Source: Corydoras sp. C115 | Lineage: Eukaryota > Chordata > Actinopteri > Siluriformes > Callichthyidae | NCBI GenBank assembly: GCA_019802505.1 | Contig: JAFMOC010000079.1 | Location: 368,501-432,500 of the forward strand | Length of the DNA: 64,000 nt | Direction of reading: 5' to 3' | Shown here: one piece after another, positions 32,247 to 45,339 of the stretch | Position numbering within the stretch: position 1 is the stretch's first letter | Layout of the letters: each line of letters begins with the position of its first letter | The notes under the pieces: model-generated | Databases searched by the model: none | Seen by the model: the letters and a program-made list of their open reading frames with translations, nothing else | What the model was told of the DNA's origin: nothing | Translations under genes and position numbers: made by a program

Positions 32247-32672
32247 TCCTTTTTGCTTTATTTTTAAATTTCAGTGTAAGTTATTTTAGTCTAAGATACA
32301 GTTTTCGGCTTAATTTAATAATTGGTGTATTTCTCCAAGAGATTTAATTAATCCAATGTCTCTTCTTGGACTTAAAACATTCTGCAGTTGCAGATGAAAA
32401 CTGGGGTTTCTGTTCCTCTGGAAAATGTTTTTTTCCACATATTTCTGTCCCTCTCTGCCTTTTTCCAGCTTTCTAGTGTCCCATTGAGTGAGTCTCAGCT
32501 GGATCGTGAGAATGTTTGAGAGTGTTGTGTTAGATAAGAACACGATGTGAGCAAGTAACACCACACGAGGCCAAAAGATTCTGTTCTTAGTCTCATTTGG
32601 GATTGGGGTTAGTGCTGCAGGAAAAGGCAGTCATGTGTGCACTTCCATGCTAAGTAATTAAGCAGCAACCAG

Positions 32673-32674
<2 letters not shown>
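32247..32674. other. Unassigned spacer
   Basis: No gene or repeat was recognised between the LTR block and the TA tract. Confidence 0.35.

Positions 32675-32731
<57 letters not shown>
32675..32731. repeat. (AT)n microsatellite
   Basis: About 28 AT dinucleotides, directly abutting the ATTCATTC tail of a minus-strand SINE C. Confidence 0.95.
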
Positions 32732-33195
<464 letters not shown>

Positions 33196-34114
33196 GACTT
33201 CTTGCTACTTATTATAATAGTATTTAGTACGTGTTATAATTCAACACTAAAGACTGTTAATAAAAGCCAGCAATTATAAAGGATTGTATTTTTAGAAGCA
33301 TTCATCAAAGAGGTTCATACTTTATATAGCTGTAAATTATTATAATGCACTTGCTATGCAAAATAAAATACTTTTTTATCTTTCTTTCCTAAAGCCCAGT
33401 CTGGTGGCATGTCAGAAAGTGGTTGCCATGTGCACAGCTTACATCTAATGCTGCTTTGGAATAACCTTTAAAATGAGCTCCGGTTTGCATCTGTAATTAT
33501 AACTGTCCTTTCTCAGCCACTGTTTTAATGGCGTTTATTTTTAAGCAAAGTCAGAGGCTGGGGTAGATTCGCCTTTGTCTTTTTAGTGGATTTAATGGCA
33601 CTTGGTGGAATTCTTTGCATTTTTTGCATTTTACAGTTTTTCAATTTTATTTTCTATTTTTTTCCGCAACTCTTTGGTAATACAAGTGATAAAAATGTTC
33701 ATTTAACTATGAAACCGGAATTGCTGCCACTGTAAATTTATTCGTCAGTGAGAATCTCATTGATTTAAGACAATGAGAAGAAAAATAGAACACTGACAAG
33801 CATTTAAGCAGCCTTCCTCTGGAACCTGTTTAGTACTTCCATTATCCAATTACAATTATTAATTCTCTGCCTACATGCTTTATTAGTTTCTATGCTCAGC
33901 ATGCTAAAGTGACATAAATAGATTATAGGGACAGCAACTGCACATATATGTTCTAGTTATTTAGCTCAAACTATTTACAAGATGTATACTATTATGGAAA
34001 CTGGTGACTGTTTATTTGGGGAAACAATTATTATAGGAGATCAGTTAATTGTTTTTAATCTCTGATCTTTTTTCAGTTTATTACATCTTCATTTATAGGT
34101 TTGCTACATCAAAG
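33196..34114. other. Low-repeat stretch, possible conserved non-coding DNA
   Basis: 33380-33620 has balanced composition and no repeat match (for example GGAATAACCTTTAAAATGAG). No ORF with splice sites was found. Confidence 0.3.
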
Positions 34115-34690
34115 CAATAAGGTACAAGAAGGCATGCATTACAGTGTGTAAATTATGTGAAAAAGGTGTTTTTAGGCCTGATGTGTAACGAAGTACAGTT
34201 AAACCTCCTTCCCGTGATTTATTCTCAATAATACACAACCTCTAGGAACATATGTAGTTATACACTCATGTATAATTACATATTATAGTAAAAAAAAAAA
34301 AAAGGTGTGTGATTCATTAATGCATTTATTGAAAGCAAAATCATTAATAAACTGGTCTTCTGTGACCTAATGTAGTTCGGTTTTTAAAGTGAACAGTGAT
34401 TGTTGAGTAACAGGTTTTCGGTTTCTCTAAAAATAAAATATTCCAATGTCTATGTGTTTTACTGCATGGATGGGTTAAATGTGGATCACAAATTTATCTG
34501 TGTGCAAGTACAGTAGGCAACATAGTAATAAATAACTTTATTAACTTTACTTTGATACAAATGTGAAGCAGTCAGTGGTTTGTGTTATTGTCAATAATGT
34601 CATGACTGGACAAACAGCTCAACCAATGAGATTTAAGAACCTGAACTACCCATTTAATAATTAGCAATATTTCATACATGTTGTTTTATA
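34115..34690. repeat. Dispersed repeat family J, copy 2
   Basis: Colinear with 18065-18560: CCTTCCCGTGATTTATTCTC, AATGCATTTATTGAAAGCAA, AGTAACAGGTTTTCGGTTTC and AATGTCATGACTGGACAAAC. It is the longest copy. Confidence 0.75.
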
Positions 34691-35440
34691 CATATTTATT
34701 ATTAATATTATTATTATTATTGTTATTGGACAGTTAAATTTATATTAAGCACTGTGTGCTGGGGCTGTAAATATAAACCCTATCTCTTCCACATGTGCCA
34801 TTATTCCATTGACACGTTAGGCCTTGCCAAGCCAATTAGCCAGAGTGTTAACCCTTTTTGATCCATCCTCCTCCTCTACATACATCCTCATCACGTTCGT
34901 CATCCTGCCAGAGCTTTACAAGCAGTAAGCAAAAGATATTGAACAAAAGTGTTGCTGAAGTGTGTAATCCCTGGCAGATTTGAATTTTTCTATGTGTATA
35001 TTCCCAGGTTCGCTATTGATTTATGACGCACCCTAGAAACCTGACCAAGTGTTATGAAAACACAATTCCAGCCTGCGTTTAGTCAGCTGAGGCAAACTAT
35101 GCCATGACTATTGAGCGGTGGAACTAGTCACTTTGGGCTCTTTAGCAAGGGCCTTCAATTCACAAATGAATTGCAACCAAATGGTCAGTTACAATGTATT
35201 TGGATGCTTATTAAAATGATTAATGCATTTGTACTTTCCCGTATTCCAGGACCTGAACATTTATTAGTCATTCAGTTCAACAAAGCGTAAAAAGGCCAAA
35301 TCCTGTTGGCTCTCTATTCTGTCATTTGTTTTTTCTCCTATAAACCGGACAGCCGTGTTTGTGGCTCTCCTGTACGCATCTCCATCTGGCACACAGCTGA
35401 AAACTATTAAGCTCTGCTGGAACTTCCTTCCCACTATCCT
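34691..35440. other. Single-copy stretch upstream of CT-rich region
   Basis: 34790-34870 (GGCCTTGCCAAGCCAATTAG) is repeat-free. TATAAA occurs at 35339-35344, 90 bp before the CT tract. I saw no further promoter evidence. Confidence 0.3.
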
Positions 35441-35565
35441 TCTCTCTCTTGCGCCTTTCCTTCTCTCTCTGTCTCTCTCTCTCTCTCGGTCTCTCTCTCT
35501 CTCTCTCTCGCTCTCTCTCTCGCTCTCTTTTGCTACCCCACTCTCTCTCCCACTCTCTTTCGGAG
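35441..35565. repeat. (CT)n / GAGA-type tract
   Basis: Imperfect CTCTCT runs with CG breaks over about 120 bp. The Arg-Glu and Ser-Leu ORFs on both strands derive from it. Confidence 0.92.
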
Positions 35566-35604
35566 TGCATAACTTGCCTCACCCCGTCTCTTGGTCCTCT
35601 GCAG

Positions 35605-35687
35605 GCTCTTATGAAATTCTCCTTGTTGTTTGGCTCTCCTTGGCACAGGGTACAGACTGGTATATTGAAGTCTCCTCTGGTTTTTTG
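35605..35687 (+). other. Weak candidate 5' untranslated exon
   Basis: The 83-nt segment follows a pyrimidine-rich acceptor (TTGGTCCTCTGCAG) and precedes a GTAAGA donor. It lies on the gulp1 strand, 11.6 kb before the start-codon exon. It contains an ATG with an open frame to its end, so it could also be coding. Nothing but the splice-like signals supports it. Confidence 0.22.
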
Positions 35688-35693
35688 GTAAGA

Positions 35694-36814
35694 AAGTTTC
35701 TCATTTTTGCAGACCGTCTGCAAGTCGTTTATGGTCGTTCCAAGCCATGTCTGGAATGTAGGGAGCTGCATACATAAACACATCACAATGTGACGTTTAC
35801 TGTGCAGGCAAAGCAAAGCAAATTCCACAGCAGACAAAAGATTCTTTAGAAATCACTGCCGTCACTGTTTGATAGTGTGCTCGTTGGTTTGCCCATGCAT
35901 GCTTTTGTGTTCAGAGTATTCTGTTTCTGTTTCTGCATATGGATTGAGTTAATGGACTTCAATGAAGCTGAAGTTTTTCACTCAATGGTGTTCAAATGTA
36001 ATCTGTGGCATTTTTGCATTCGTTGTCTCGAAAAGCTTTTGTTTAGTGTATAAAACATAGAATGTCTTGATCTGTATAAATGATATCTTGTATTCTCTTC
36101 TGAATTTCACTGGGTCAGAGGAGATCACATTGCTGTTTCATACATTTGACCTAATTCTGCTCAGAAAACAACACATTGAAGTTGTGTTGAAGACTTTTTA
36201 GAGCTGGATAACATTTCCTTCTCTCTTTTTTATGTTTAGCATTTTGGGATGTGTTCTAAAATAACCCTGTAGACTGTAGTTACCCGACTTTTAAGTATTC
36301 ACCCAGCTCCTCATAAAAAAGTGAAAAAAAAGTCGACAAAGTTGATCTTACAGATGTGAAACAGCATACCTGCTGGGAGAAGTAAGTAAGAGAGCATCCG
36401 TTTGAAGATTTATGTCATGCTTTACAGTACCCCAATATAAATGTACAGACCAGTCCAAAATTATGTGCACCTTGGTAAATAACTTATATGGCTGCTTTAC
36501 TGCTGATACTTAAATTTTCATCTACAATTCTGGCACCCTATCATGAAGCACTTATACAGCCACCCTAAACTGCCTCCCACTACTTCCTTTGCAAAAATAA
36601 CAGCTCAGTGTTTTCTTCTTAAATACCCATAAGCTCAAAAACACACATCAAGGGTTCCCTAGAGACAATCCCATATTCTTTTAGATTCTGAAATTTACAT
36701 TTTGGACTTATTTTACAAACAAAACTTTAATTTTGTACATAAAAAATATTTTTGTTTCAATTTTATGCAATGTGGGTCAATGACCTGACCAAAGATGATC
36801 TAGTTGATGCTAAT
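35694..36814. other. Spacer; possible transposon end at about 36450
   Basis: CAGACCAGTCCAAAATTATG at about 36446 faintly resembles a Tc1 terminus, but no partner end was found. The remainder is unremarkable. Confidence 0.3.
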
Positions 36815-36865
36815 GTACCCAGTGTGTGAATTTTCCCATTGAGGGACCAATAAAGGATTATCTTA
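36815..36865 (+). mobile_element. LINE-type 3' tail
   Basis: GAATTTTCCCATTGAGGGAC plus CAATAAAGGATTATCTTAAA, the same tail class as 46125-46190. Confidence 0.6.
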
Positions 36866-37121
36866 AATTATTAGTATAATTTATATATAGTAGAAAAAAA
36901 TCATCACCTTGCATTTGGTCTTATTTGAGAACAAATTCATCACACTCTTTTTTTTTGGTGTTTATTTGGCTTTTTTTGGGGTGCGGGGGCTATTTCAATA
37001 ATTTATTTTGTGACATTTCAAATGTCTCTCATTTTCCTATTACACTTAGACTGTGACATAATTTCAACTGTGACATAAGTTGAAAAAGTGGCTGTATGCA
37101 TCACTGCATGTTTATACCTAA

Positions 37122-37345
37122 AGGGCAGCACAGTGGCTTAGTGGTTGGCACATTCGGCTCAGTGTTAGGGATCTAGGTGTAGATTTCCAAGTTCTCACTC
37201 TGTTCGTGTGGGTTTCCTCCAGTTTCCTCCCACAGTTCAAAAACCTATATTCAGAGTAAATTAAATGCTCTAAATTGCCCCATATAGTGTGTGTTTGTGT
37301 GTGAGTGAGAGATTCTGTCCCCCAACCCTACTAAAGGATTAAGAG
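37122..37345 (+). mobile_element. SINE C, shortened
   Basis: GGGCAGCACAGTGGCTTAGT at the head. The tail is shortened to CCAACCCTACTAAAGGATTA. Confidence 0.87.
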
Positions 37346-38729
37346 GATTTTTGCAAACTATATTAAAGACATTGTGTCCAAACCTTATCACATGTTTAAC
37401 ATGAAGACTTCTCGAGTGCCAGAAGCATAATGAAGTCAATATGTTTAAGTTTGAACAACAAAACAACTTGGGCCTCATGATAATGGTTGTAACCTTTATT
37501 TAAAAAACCTTTAGATGCTTTTTTGTGACTTGATGCACTATTATCTTAAAGTTTAGAATCATGTTTAAGTCCCCAGAGGGGCTGCTTGTCAGAATTTGGA
37601 TTTGAAACCTCAAACACAAACAGTCCAGAACTACAATATCATTGATACATTATGCTTCCAGTGTTTCATACCATTGCATCAGGTACTACATGATCTAAGC
37701 TGTTTCCACTCATTTTTTAGCTGTTTGGTTGTTAAGATTGTTGACACCCTTAAGTTTTGTTAAGAATTTTAGAAAGAATGCAAGTCTTGTATGCTGAATC
37801 AGCCAAAAAGTAATACACAACACAGATGTTGTCATTCAATCTGAATGACAGCACTGTGCAGATGTGGATGCAGGTTGCAAAATGGGCAACAGGCAACAGG
37901 CCTGGGTGTAAATAGGCTTTTCAAAGGCTTTGTTGTATGGATCTATTCTCCTCTTAGAATTTCATTCTAGACTCCATGCTCACTGAGCACTTTGTATATT
38001 AAAGCTTATATGAATAGATTTATGGAGACAAAAATAATAAAGTATACAGAAATATTGAGCTTTTCAAAGTCAAAGTCATACCCCTACAACAATCTTTCAG
38101 GCTGCTAGAACGTATCATGCATCAGTAATGACTTCATGTGACTGTGATCGATTGGGCATCGCTTTCTTGCAATACCTTGCATCACAAATGCACCTGCTCA
38201 GACACAGATGACCACCATTGTTGTCCTTTTGACTCAACATAATAACCGATTGCTCAATTGGCCGTAAACAAGACTCAGCAGCATTCTTGTTTCTCTGCTG
38301 TTCTGTTTTAGTACCTGCTCATTTTTTGGCAAGCAATACTGTGCTTTCAGCCCTGCTCCCTTTCTGCAACACTGTGTCCCTCTGACTTCATAGTTGGCTC
38401 CATTTATCATATCTGTACTTAGTGGTGCAGCAAATGGGCAACCCTTTACTAAAATGTTGCCAGCTCTCTGCTTTAGTTAAAGTACACGATATAGACGTAA
38501 GTATTGGGACAGACCTAATCTTTAAATTAAAATGTTTTGTTTTGTCCCAATGCTTCATGGTTACAAATATCTAGAATTCACTAATTTACATTACATTATC
38601 CAAATCGATGTGTAAGAAGTCCAAGTTTATGGTGTTTATTGTTATTAAAATATTTTTTATACAAAAAAACTTGAGCATGTTTTTGTAATATATGTTTTCT
38701 GCAACAAGTATAGTTGTTTTTCTCCATAA
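37346..38729. other. Long spacer without recognised features
   Basis: No ORF or splice-supported exon. AAGTATTGGGACAGACCT at about 38500 resembles a Tc1-type end, but an opposite end is not seen. Confidence 0.35.
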
Positions 38730-38832
38730 CTTCTGACTTGTAATGTTCTCATTTGTAAGTCGCTTTGGATAAAAGCGTCTGCTAAATGACTAAATGTAAA
38801 TGACTAAATGTAAATGACTAAATGTAAATGTA
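38730..38832 (+). mobile_element. LINE 3' tail with 14-bp tandem repeats
   Basis: CTTGTAATGTTCTCATTTGT, AAGTCGCTTTGGATAAAAGC and GTCTGCTAAATGACTAAATG form the canonical tail. TGACTAAATGTAAA is then repeated three times, as expected for a LINE whose end consists of short repeats. Confidence 0.82.
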
Positions 38833-39214
38833 ACAAGTCACTTTTTAAAATTTCTTCTCTCTGTTATTTTTGCTTAGTTGTAATATTATTGTTATTTTTA
38901 AGCAGAAGTGTTTGGGAACTAAAATATCGTATATAGTCACAAAGTAATGTACAAGATGTACATACACAGCGGGGCCAACGGGTACAAAATCGTATAGTGC
39001 AAAAGTTACAAACACCTTGCTGACTTGGTAACTGCAGATTTGTATGGCCTTGGTTTCCATAGCATGTCAGCTGCATTACATCACCAAGCACAATGCAAAA
39101 CGGTATAAAGCAAGCTGTCAATAGACTCATAGAGCTGTGGAATGTGTTCTGTCTTCTTTTTTATCTGACCGTCTGTTTGTGTCTTATGTCTTGTGATTCT
39201 AGCTTATTGTAAAA
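38833..39214. other. Unassigned spacer
   Basis: Two overlapping minus-strand ORFs of 71 and 88 codons have no domain and no splice context. Confidence 0.35.
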
Positions 39215-39440
39215 GTAATTAAGTGCATACACACAGAGAAATAAGTCCTTGACATTTAACCCATCCATGCAGTGAAAAACACATGCACACACTAAAGTGT
39301 GTGACTGGGGGCAGTCCTGTATACGGCATCCGGGAAGCAAATGAGGTTAGGTGCTTTGCCCAAGGGCACTTCACCCATGGTACTTGGTGGGATTGGGAAT
39401 CGAACCAGGGAGATCAGGCCGCTAGGCTGGTTCCAAGCCC
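39215..39440 (-). mobile_element. tRNA-like SINE, family H, best B box
   Basis: The complement of 39396-39406 is GGTTCGATTCC, a consensus Pol III B box. Flanking blocks are AGGTGCTTTGCCCAAGGGCA and CTAGGCTGGTTCC. Confidence 0.75.
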
Positions 39441-40227
39441 AAATTCATGTGAGTTTCATACATAAGCACTGGTCCTTAGCTCACCATCCAAAATGCTTTG
39501 GACAGAAGATAATAAATTGCTTTTGGGTATAAATCTGTGCATATCTGTCCTGACTATCAACTTTCATACAAGGGACTGAAAAGGATAAAAATGACATAAT
39601 ATCTCTCTTTATGCCTCTTTGTCCTTTTAACACAGAATCAACTAAGGACATAATGAACTGAGTCCAGTGTCTAGGTAAAATGGGCTTTACGCAACATGAG
39701 GTCATTACAGAATTAGATGCATGGCAGGTGGCATGGGCATATACATTTTACTTATGTCCTGGGGTAGTGAGTGTCCTGTTATTCTCTTGGCACAGCAAAA
39801 CTACAGATAGATGGATTTAAAAAAAGACTCCCCACATTTTCCCTTGTACTTTTTAGACATGCTAGTTGTCACCTGGGCAAAACAAAAGAATGGTACTTCC
39901 CCTAACATGCAAAGGACTGTGATGGACTATCTCCATTTTGTCTATGTGGTCTTTCCATTGGGGAGAACCAAAATGTGTTCTGGGATAGGCTTAACTTTTT
40001 TCATCCATAGTAGTGTTCCTGTTATCCACAGCAAAACTATCTGTATGGATAAGATTTAGAACAGATGCCTTTTCCTTACTCAACCCTGCTATTCATCTGG
40101 GCTTGAGAATGGCACTACTCCCAATGCAAAGGTCACCCATCTCAGGAGATATTGTCTTTTAATGGCGGGGCACAAAGATAGGTTCTTGATATAACTTTTT
40201 TCCATATTCATTTATTTCAACCTATAA
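39441..40227. other. Spacer without recognised features
   Basis: An 82-codon ORF at 39811-40059 has no recognisable domain. No repeats were noted. Confidence 0.35.
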
Positions 40228-40336
40228 TTAAATTTTAGAGCAGAACCCAGAGAAAGCCCATGCAAATGGATGGATTCAAATCTGGATCCCCAGTGCTGAG
40301 AGGTAGACATGCTAACCACTACATCACCATGCCACC
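40228..40336 (-). mobile_element. SINE C head half
   Basis: CCCAGAGAAAGCCCATGCAA to GCTAACCACTACATCACCAT. The tail is missing. Confidence 0.78.
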
Positions 40337-41358
40337 AAAAATTATATAACCTTAGCATCTTAAAAAATCCCAATTGGCATTCTGTATTTTGTATAATGTG
40401 ATTATTATAGTATTTCTTAAATATTGTGGACAATAATAAGTACTACTTATGGACAATAGTAGCACACTTAAATATAAGACTTGCATGCGCTTTAAAGATA
40501 GACAGATACTTTATGGAAATTTAGGAATAATATGGATAAAAGGAATAATACGGATAAATTAATTTATAAAACAATAAATAAAATTGACTAATAGAACTAA
40601 TGCTTTCACCACTTCCAGCTTCAACAGTTTCCATTTTAGGGAAGGTCCGTGGGTTAAGACTTCTGAAAGACGTTGGCATGTGACTGGTGGAATTCAATGA
40701 TAAGATGTCAAATTGTAAGGTCAGACAGTGAAAAGTCCTGACCTGCAATTTTCGTTAAAATTCCTTCCATTCTTTCAGAGAAGTTAAGGTCAGGACTTCG
40801 TGACTTCACTGAAGTCTCTTCCACTATATCCATCAAACTTTGTCTTTTTGGATCGCTGTCTGTTTGCTGTCAAGCTGGAAATGTGCCCTTTTTAAATATC
40901 CTTCAAACTGAAAGACATTCTTTTCTGTTTAACTATGTACTTTAACATAATTACAGTGAAATTAATAATGATGGGATTATGTTTAAATATTAGGAGAGCT
41001 GTCTGCATAACTCAATATATCACTTTTTATGCTCCTTATATTTTTGCTCAGTTGGACATGCTTTTTTTTCCCACTATAGTTTGATATTATATTCTATAAA
41101 ATGGTAATTCCTGTCATTATACTGTATCTTGATTTATTTGTCCAGCCTTGCCATTTTTGGCTAGAACACACACATTCATATCAATGCATGAATCTTGCAA
41201 ATGTGATAGAAAATTATTTTATATAATTTAATATACATTTCATAAATGGCACAAAATGGAAATACAGATTAATATAAACAGCAAGCCAATTCCCGATGAG
41301 CACTAAATCTGTATCCTCTTACTCGGCGATCAATGTTCATTTTGAAAACAGAAATATA
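40337..41358. other. AT-rich spacer
   Basis: No gene. CAGGACTTCGTGACTTCACT near 40790 is the start of a short unique stretch. Confidence 0.35.
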
Positions 41359-42010
41359 ATATATTGCCAAAAGTATTTGCTCACCCATCCAAATGATCAG
41401 AATCAAGTGTTCCAATCATTTTCATGGGCACAGGTGTATACAATCAAGTATTTAGGCTGGCAGACTGTTTTTACAAGCATTTGTGAAAATAATTAGCCAT
41501 TCACAAGAGCTCAGTGAATTCCAAAATGGAACTTTAATAGGATGCCACCTGTGCAACAAATGCAGTTGTGAAATTTACTTGCTCCTAAATATTCCACAGT
41601 CAACAGCCAGCTGCATTATAAGAAAATGAAAGTGTTTGGGAACAACAGAAACAGAAAGCCACGTAAACTAATGGAGCTGGGTCAGCTGATGCTACAGCAC
41701 ATAGCACGAAGAGTTCACAAACTTTATGCAGAGTCAATTACTACAGAACTCCAAACTTCAAATGGCATTCAGATTACTTAAAAACAGTGAAAAACAGTGC
41801 GCAGAGAGCTTCATGAAAATGATTTCCATGGTCGAGCAACTGCATCCAAGCCATACATCATCCAGTGCAATGGAAAGGGCCGGAAGCAGTGGTGTAAAGC
41901 GCGCCGCCACTAGACTCTAGAGTAGTGGAGATGTATTCTCTGGCGATCTGGCTTACACGTCAGGGTTTAGAGGTTGGCAGGTGAACGGTACTTGTTCAAC
42001 AAGTTGTCAT
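41359..42010 (+). pseudogene. Tc1-like transposon remnant, 5' half
   Basis: The terminus TATTGCCAAAAGTATTTGCT at 41362 is a familiar fish Tc1 end (TATATTGCCAAAAGTATTNG). The following sequence corresponds to the start of the transposase. A fragment of the frame near 41806-41915 reads ELHENDFHGRATASKPY and KGRKQWCKARRH. Frameshifts and stops break it, and it ends after GGTGAACGGTACTTG with no right terminus. It is a different family from the intact element at 11-1497. Confidence 0.82.
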
Positions 42011-42479
42011 GAACTGTACCCTCATTCACCCATTCAGTAAAACCACTGTGACTGTGATGTGTGACACCCTACATTTATAAAGGTACATGCTGTAGTTGTT
42101 TTGTTTTAAAGGGCACTCGGCATGCACATTTGAAAAGTCCGTGTTTAATTCCAAAGCTCTTTTCTGTGTGTCTGTATGTCCTTTTCCCACCTGCGGGAGT
42201 TTCCTCCAGGGAATCTGGCTCCCTCTCACCTTCCAAACATGCAAATTGATAATTGCCTGACCTTTGTGACTTTATCACTTATAACTTTTCTTGCTGGGGA
42301 TTAGCCTTTGATGCCTCACAGTTGTTCACTTATTCGATAATGATGATAAAATGGGATAAAAAAATTATAATATAACAATACAAAATCATCATCTTTAAGT
42401 ATTCTTGAATACTTCATCACATTAACTGCTCTTAGCCAGGCCAGAGGCAACACTTAAAGGCATGCATATCTCATGGCAG
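42011..42479. other. Unassigned spacer
   Basis: Several short ORFs on both strands overlap one another and carry no domain. Confidence 0.35.
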
Positions 42480-42700
42480 TGTGTTAGAGTTCAGACTGCC
42501 ATGCATCTGAAGAACCTGTATTTTTTTTATTGTTTTATTGTGCAGCATAGATGGTAAAGGTCATCGATGACAGGTAGATTCCTGCCAGTAATTCTCTGAG
42601 TGACCTTTACCACTCTGTTGGGCCTTCCTTTCGGTCACAGTACAGCTTCTGTATCATACAGTCACAGAGTTGGTCAGTAAGCTTTTGATGGTGCACCTGT
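42480..42700 (-). mobile_element. Probable decayed retroelement fragment
   Basis: GAGTGACCTTTACCACTCTG, GGTCACAGTACAGCTTCTGT and GGTGCACCTGTTAATAAATG match, from memory, a common fish LINE-derived fragment. Class and orientation are uncertain. Confidence 0.35.
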
Positions 42701-43136
42701 TAATAAATGAATTCAAAATATGTCAATCCTATACATTTTATAGATGTAAATTGTTTAGCTTTACGCATATGAAATCACTTTTCTCATTCAACATGCGAAA
42801 GAAATTCCTGCTGTGTACCAAAGAAATGCTAATAATGACCTTTGAATACATGGGTTTATGTTTAGAATGGTCATATGCATTGCAATTTTTCGCTTGCTGT
42901 GCAAACCACCTCTTAAGTGGTATAAAGCTTATATGCATAATGTTTAGCTCAATAGGATACAAGCCACTGATGCAGACCCTATAAATGTCCATCATGATTT
43001 ACAGTTAAATGTTTTCTTGGTGCACAGATTTCTCTGTAATGGTTATTATGGACGCTTTTATGTAAGGGGACATACAAGCATCCCAACCTGATGATGTATG
43101 CCAGAATACAGGGTCGGTAAATGTGATAGACCTACT

Positions 43137-43660
43137 GTGGTGGCTTAGTAGTTTGGGTGTTGGGCTATCAATCAGGTTGTGGGTTTGACTTGTATAGCAC
43201 CTTTCTAAAACCCAAAGACAAAAATGATCTGGTAAAAAAACAAAAACATTGTGACTGAGGGGGTGAGTGAAAGTACTGGGAAAATAGATGGAGTTTGAGG
43301 TGATTTTTGAAGGAGGAAAAAGAAGAGCTGATGCGTGGGACTTGAGATGGGGCATTCCACAATTTTGGTGCTATTACACTATAAGATCTCCCACAAACAG
43401 TGATCAGTGTGAATTTCGGGACCAGCCAGTATCAGTGGACAGGAGTGTTTCGATTTGAGGTATATGGATGTAAGAGTTGTGATGGATAGACTTGAGCTTT
43501 TCATTAAGGGGTTTACAAGTTAGCAGGAATTTAAATTGAGCAAGAACCTTAACCCTTATTGCTTTCGGGGTGCTTTATTGACCCCGTTTTCTGATCCCAG
43601 CCAAGTTTGGATTTTTGATACTTTTGATTAAAGCATTTCCTAAATGAGCAAATGCAAAGG
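43137..43660 (+). mobile_element. SINE D copy split by an inserted repeat
   Basis: The head GTGGTGGCTTAGTAGTTTGG to GGTTGTGGGTTTGA (43137-43190) and the rest TTGAGCAAGAACCTTAACCC to GATTAAAGCATTTCCTAAAT (43537-43645) are in correct order. They are separated by 346 bp of unrelated sequence. Confidence 0.75.
43191..43536 (-). mobile_element. Unclassified insert inside SINE D
   Basis: It begins TTGTATAGCACCTTTCTAAA, reminiscent of a fish repeat end. A minus-strand open frame of 116 codons (43005-43355) overlaps its middle but shows no recognisable domain. It may be a fragment of LINE coding sequence. No target duplication was found. Confidence 0.45.
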
Positions 43661-43790
43661 AATTTGTTTTCCTCCCATCCATGCAATGATACACCCACAT
43701 GGAGACACACACTGAGTGAAGTGAGCACATGTGCTCTTAGCAGTAGGCAGCCCAGTATACAGCAGAGCTATGTATAGTGCAGTTTGTGAA
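43661..43790 (-). mobile_element. Family H SINE, 3' part
   Basis: ACACTGAGTGAAGTGAGCAC is the conserved family H end. The tRNA-like part is absent. Confidence 0.55.
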
Positions 43791-45339
43791 TCAGTGTAAA
43801 CACCTTGTCTTTTAGAGGTCTGTGAGTGATGATTAGGCAGTTTTTAGTATGTGATGTTGAGAACCTGGTTCTTTTAAAGATGTGAAGCCGGTAGTACCTT
43901 GTGTAACCTCATTAATCAGGCTGTATCGCACATCGGTCCTAAAGTTACAACAATAGAGGAGAAACTCACATAAAAACTTGGCTTTTTGATTACAGCTTTC
44001 CCTGATTTATGGACAATAAAAACATTTCTATCTGTACCAAACATTAGGGCTTAGGGGGTTGATTATACACTGCATGGATTAATAGTGTTCTCATAGTCTG
44101 AGACCTGGCTTTGACTCATAGTACTGTGTGGTGGGAGTAAATTAAATTGCTTTAATTAAAGCTGTACTCACATCCTGCTTGTGGTTCTCCCACAGTGAGT
44201 GTATAGTCCTTATTTAATCTGTCCATGCCACCTTTATTTAATCAGGCATTGACTTTTGGTACAGTTAAAGAGGACAAAGTGAGTCTTCCTCTCTGTTGTT
44301 TATTATAATTCCCTGTGAGATGGATCAATAACTATTTGGAAAGTGGTGAGCAGTATTGATCAAATGAGAAATGTCTGTAGATCCTGTCTATTTTTAAGAT
44401 GTGTCATGGAGTTTTATTGAGGTTTGGGAATAGAACTGTTTATTATATAAGTAATAGATAGACTTTTTTGTGCAGATGGTACCTAATTGGTAATTTCCTC
44501 ATGGTAAAGGTTTTTGGAAAATGATATATTGCATAAAAACTCAGTTGCTCAGAGGAAAACAAATCTTAATGATGGCTGTGTAAAGGTGCATATATTTAAT
44601 AAAACAGAACCGAAGATTTGTTTGTGGAAGCCCTGTGTAATTACATTTGTACAGGTGATGCATCTCTAGATGATGTAGATGCTGCACAGAGATAATGGCT
44701 TTAGCACAGATTTAATAACTGACAAGTGTAGAAGTGTTTTGGCTTCTTTAAGTTCTTTCAATATACAATCAAACCATAATAATTAACATTTTGTACTCAT
44801 TCAATTAGCATGTACCGAATTAAACAAAATTATTAATTTGGCAGTGGTTGGGCAGTGTCTGTAAGCACATGGCTAAATGACTGAAGGTATTAAAGGATCA
44901 AAGGAATAGGTTATAGCGTCCTTCCCCTAGGCCCAGTTTACTTGATGAGGGACTGATATAAAAATGACATTTTTCCTATATCTTAAAGACCAGACTGTCC
45001 TCAAAACAGCTCCACAAAAAGTAAAAGTTTCCATGATCACACAATATATGCCTGGCTTAAGGGTGAAAGGGTGAGTAAATAGCCTTGGATTAGTGGTGAC
45101 AAAGTAGATCGATTTTAATTAACTAGTCAACATGCATTTGTTATTTACGACTTAAAATCCTGTAAAAGGTTAAATGTTAAAGGAACAACGATAGAATATT
45201 GTCCTAGAGTATGTCTGCCGATGAGGGGGTGTTGCATGTTTGCATTCATCGCTTGTAACAAACATGTGTTTTCTAGACTGACAACATTTCACAAAATTAA
45301 ACCTGGTCATTTATTTTCATTGCGTCCATATTCTGTAAC
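43791..45339. other. Long spacer without recognised features
   Basis: 1.5 kb with no ORF of note, no splice-supported exon and no repeat shared with the window. Confidence 0.35.

Noticed and set aside
31461..32267. 268-codon open frame in the LTR-like block
   Set aside because: It is very rich in Ser, Leu, Phe and Val with no domain, and lies in pyrimidine-rich LTR sequence. Composition explains its length.
35322..35837. 171- and 140-codon ORFs on opposite strands
   Set aside because: Arg-Glu and Ser-Leu runs come from the CT repeat. No conserved domain outside it.
36446..36475. Tc1-like terminus GACCAGTCCAAAATTATG
   Set aside because: No opposite end or transposase remnant was found nearby.
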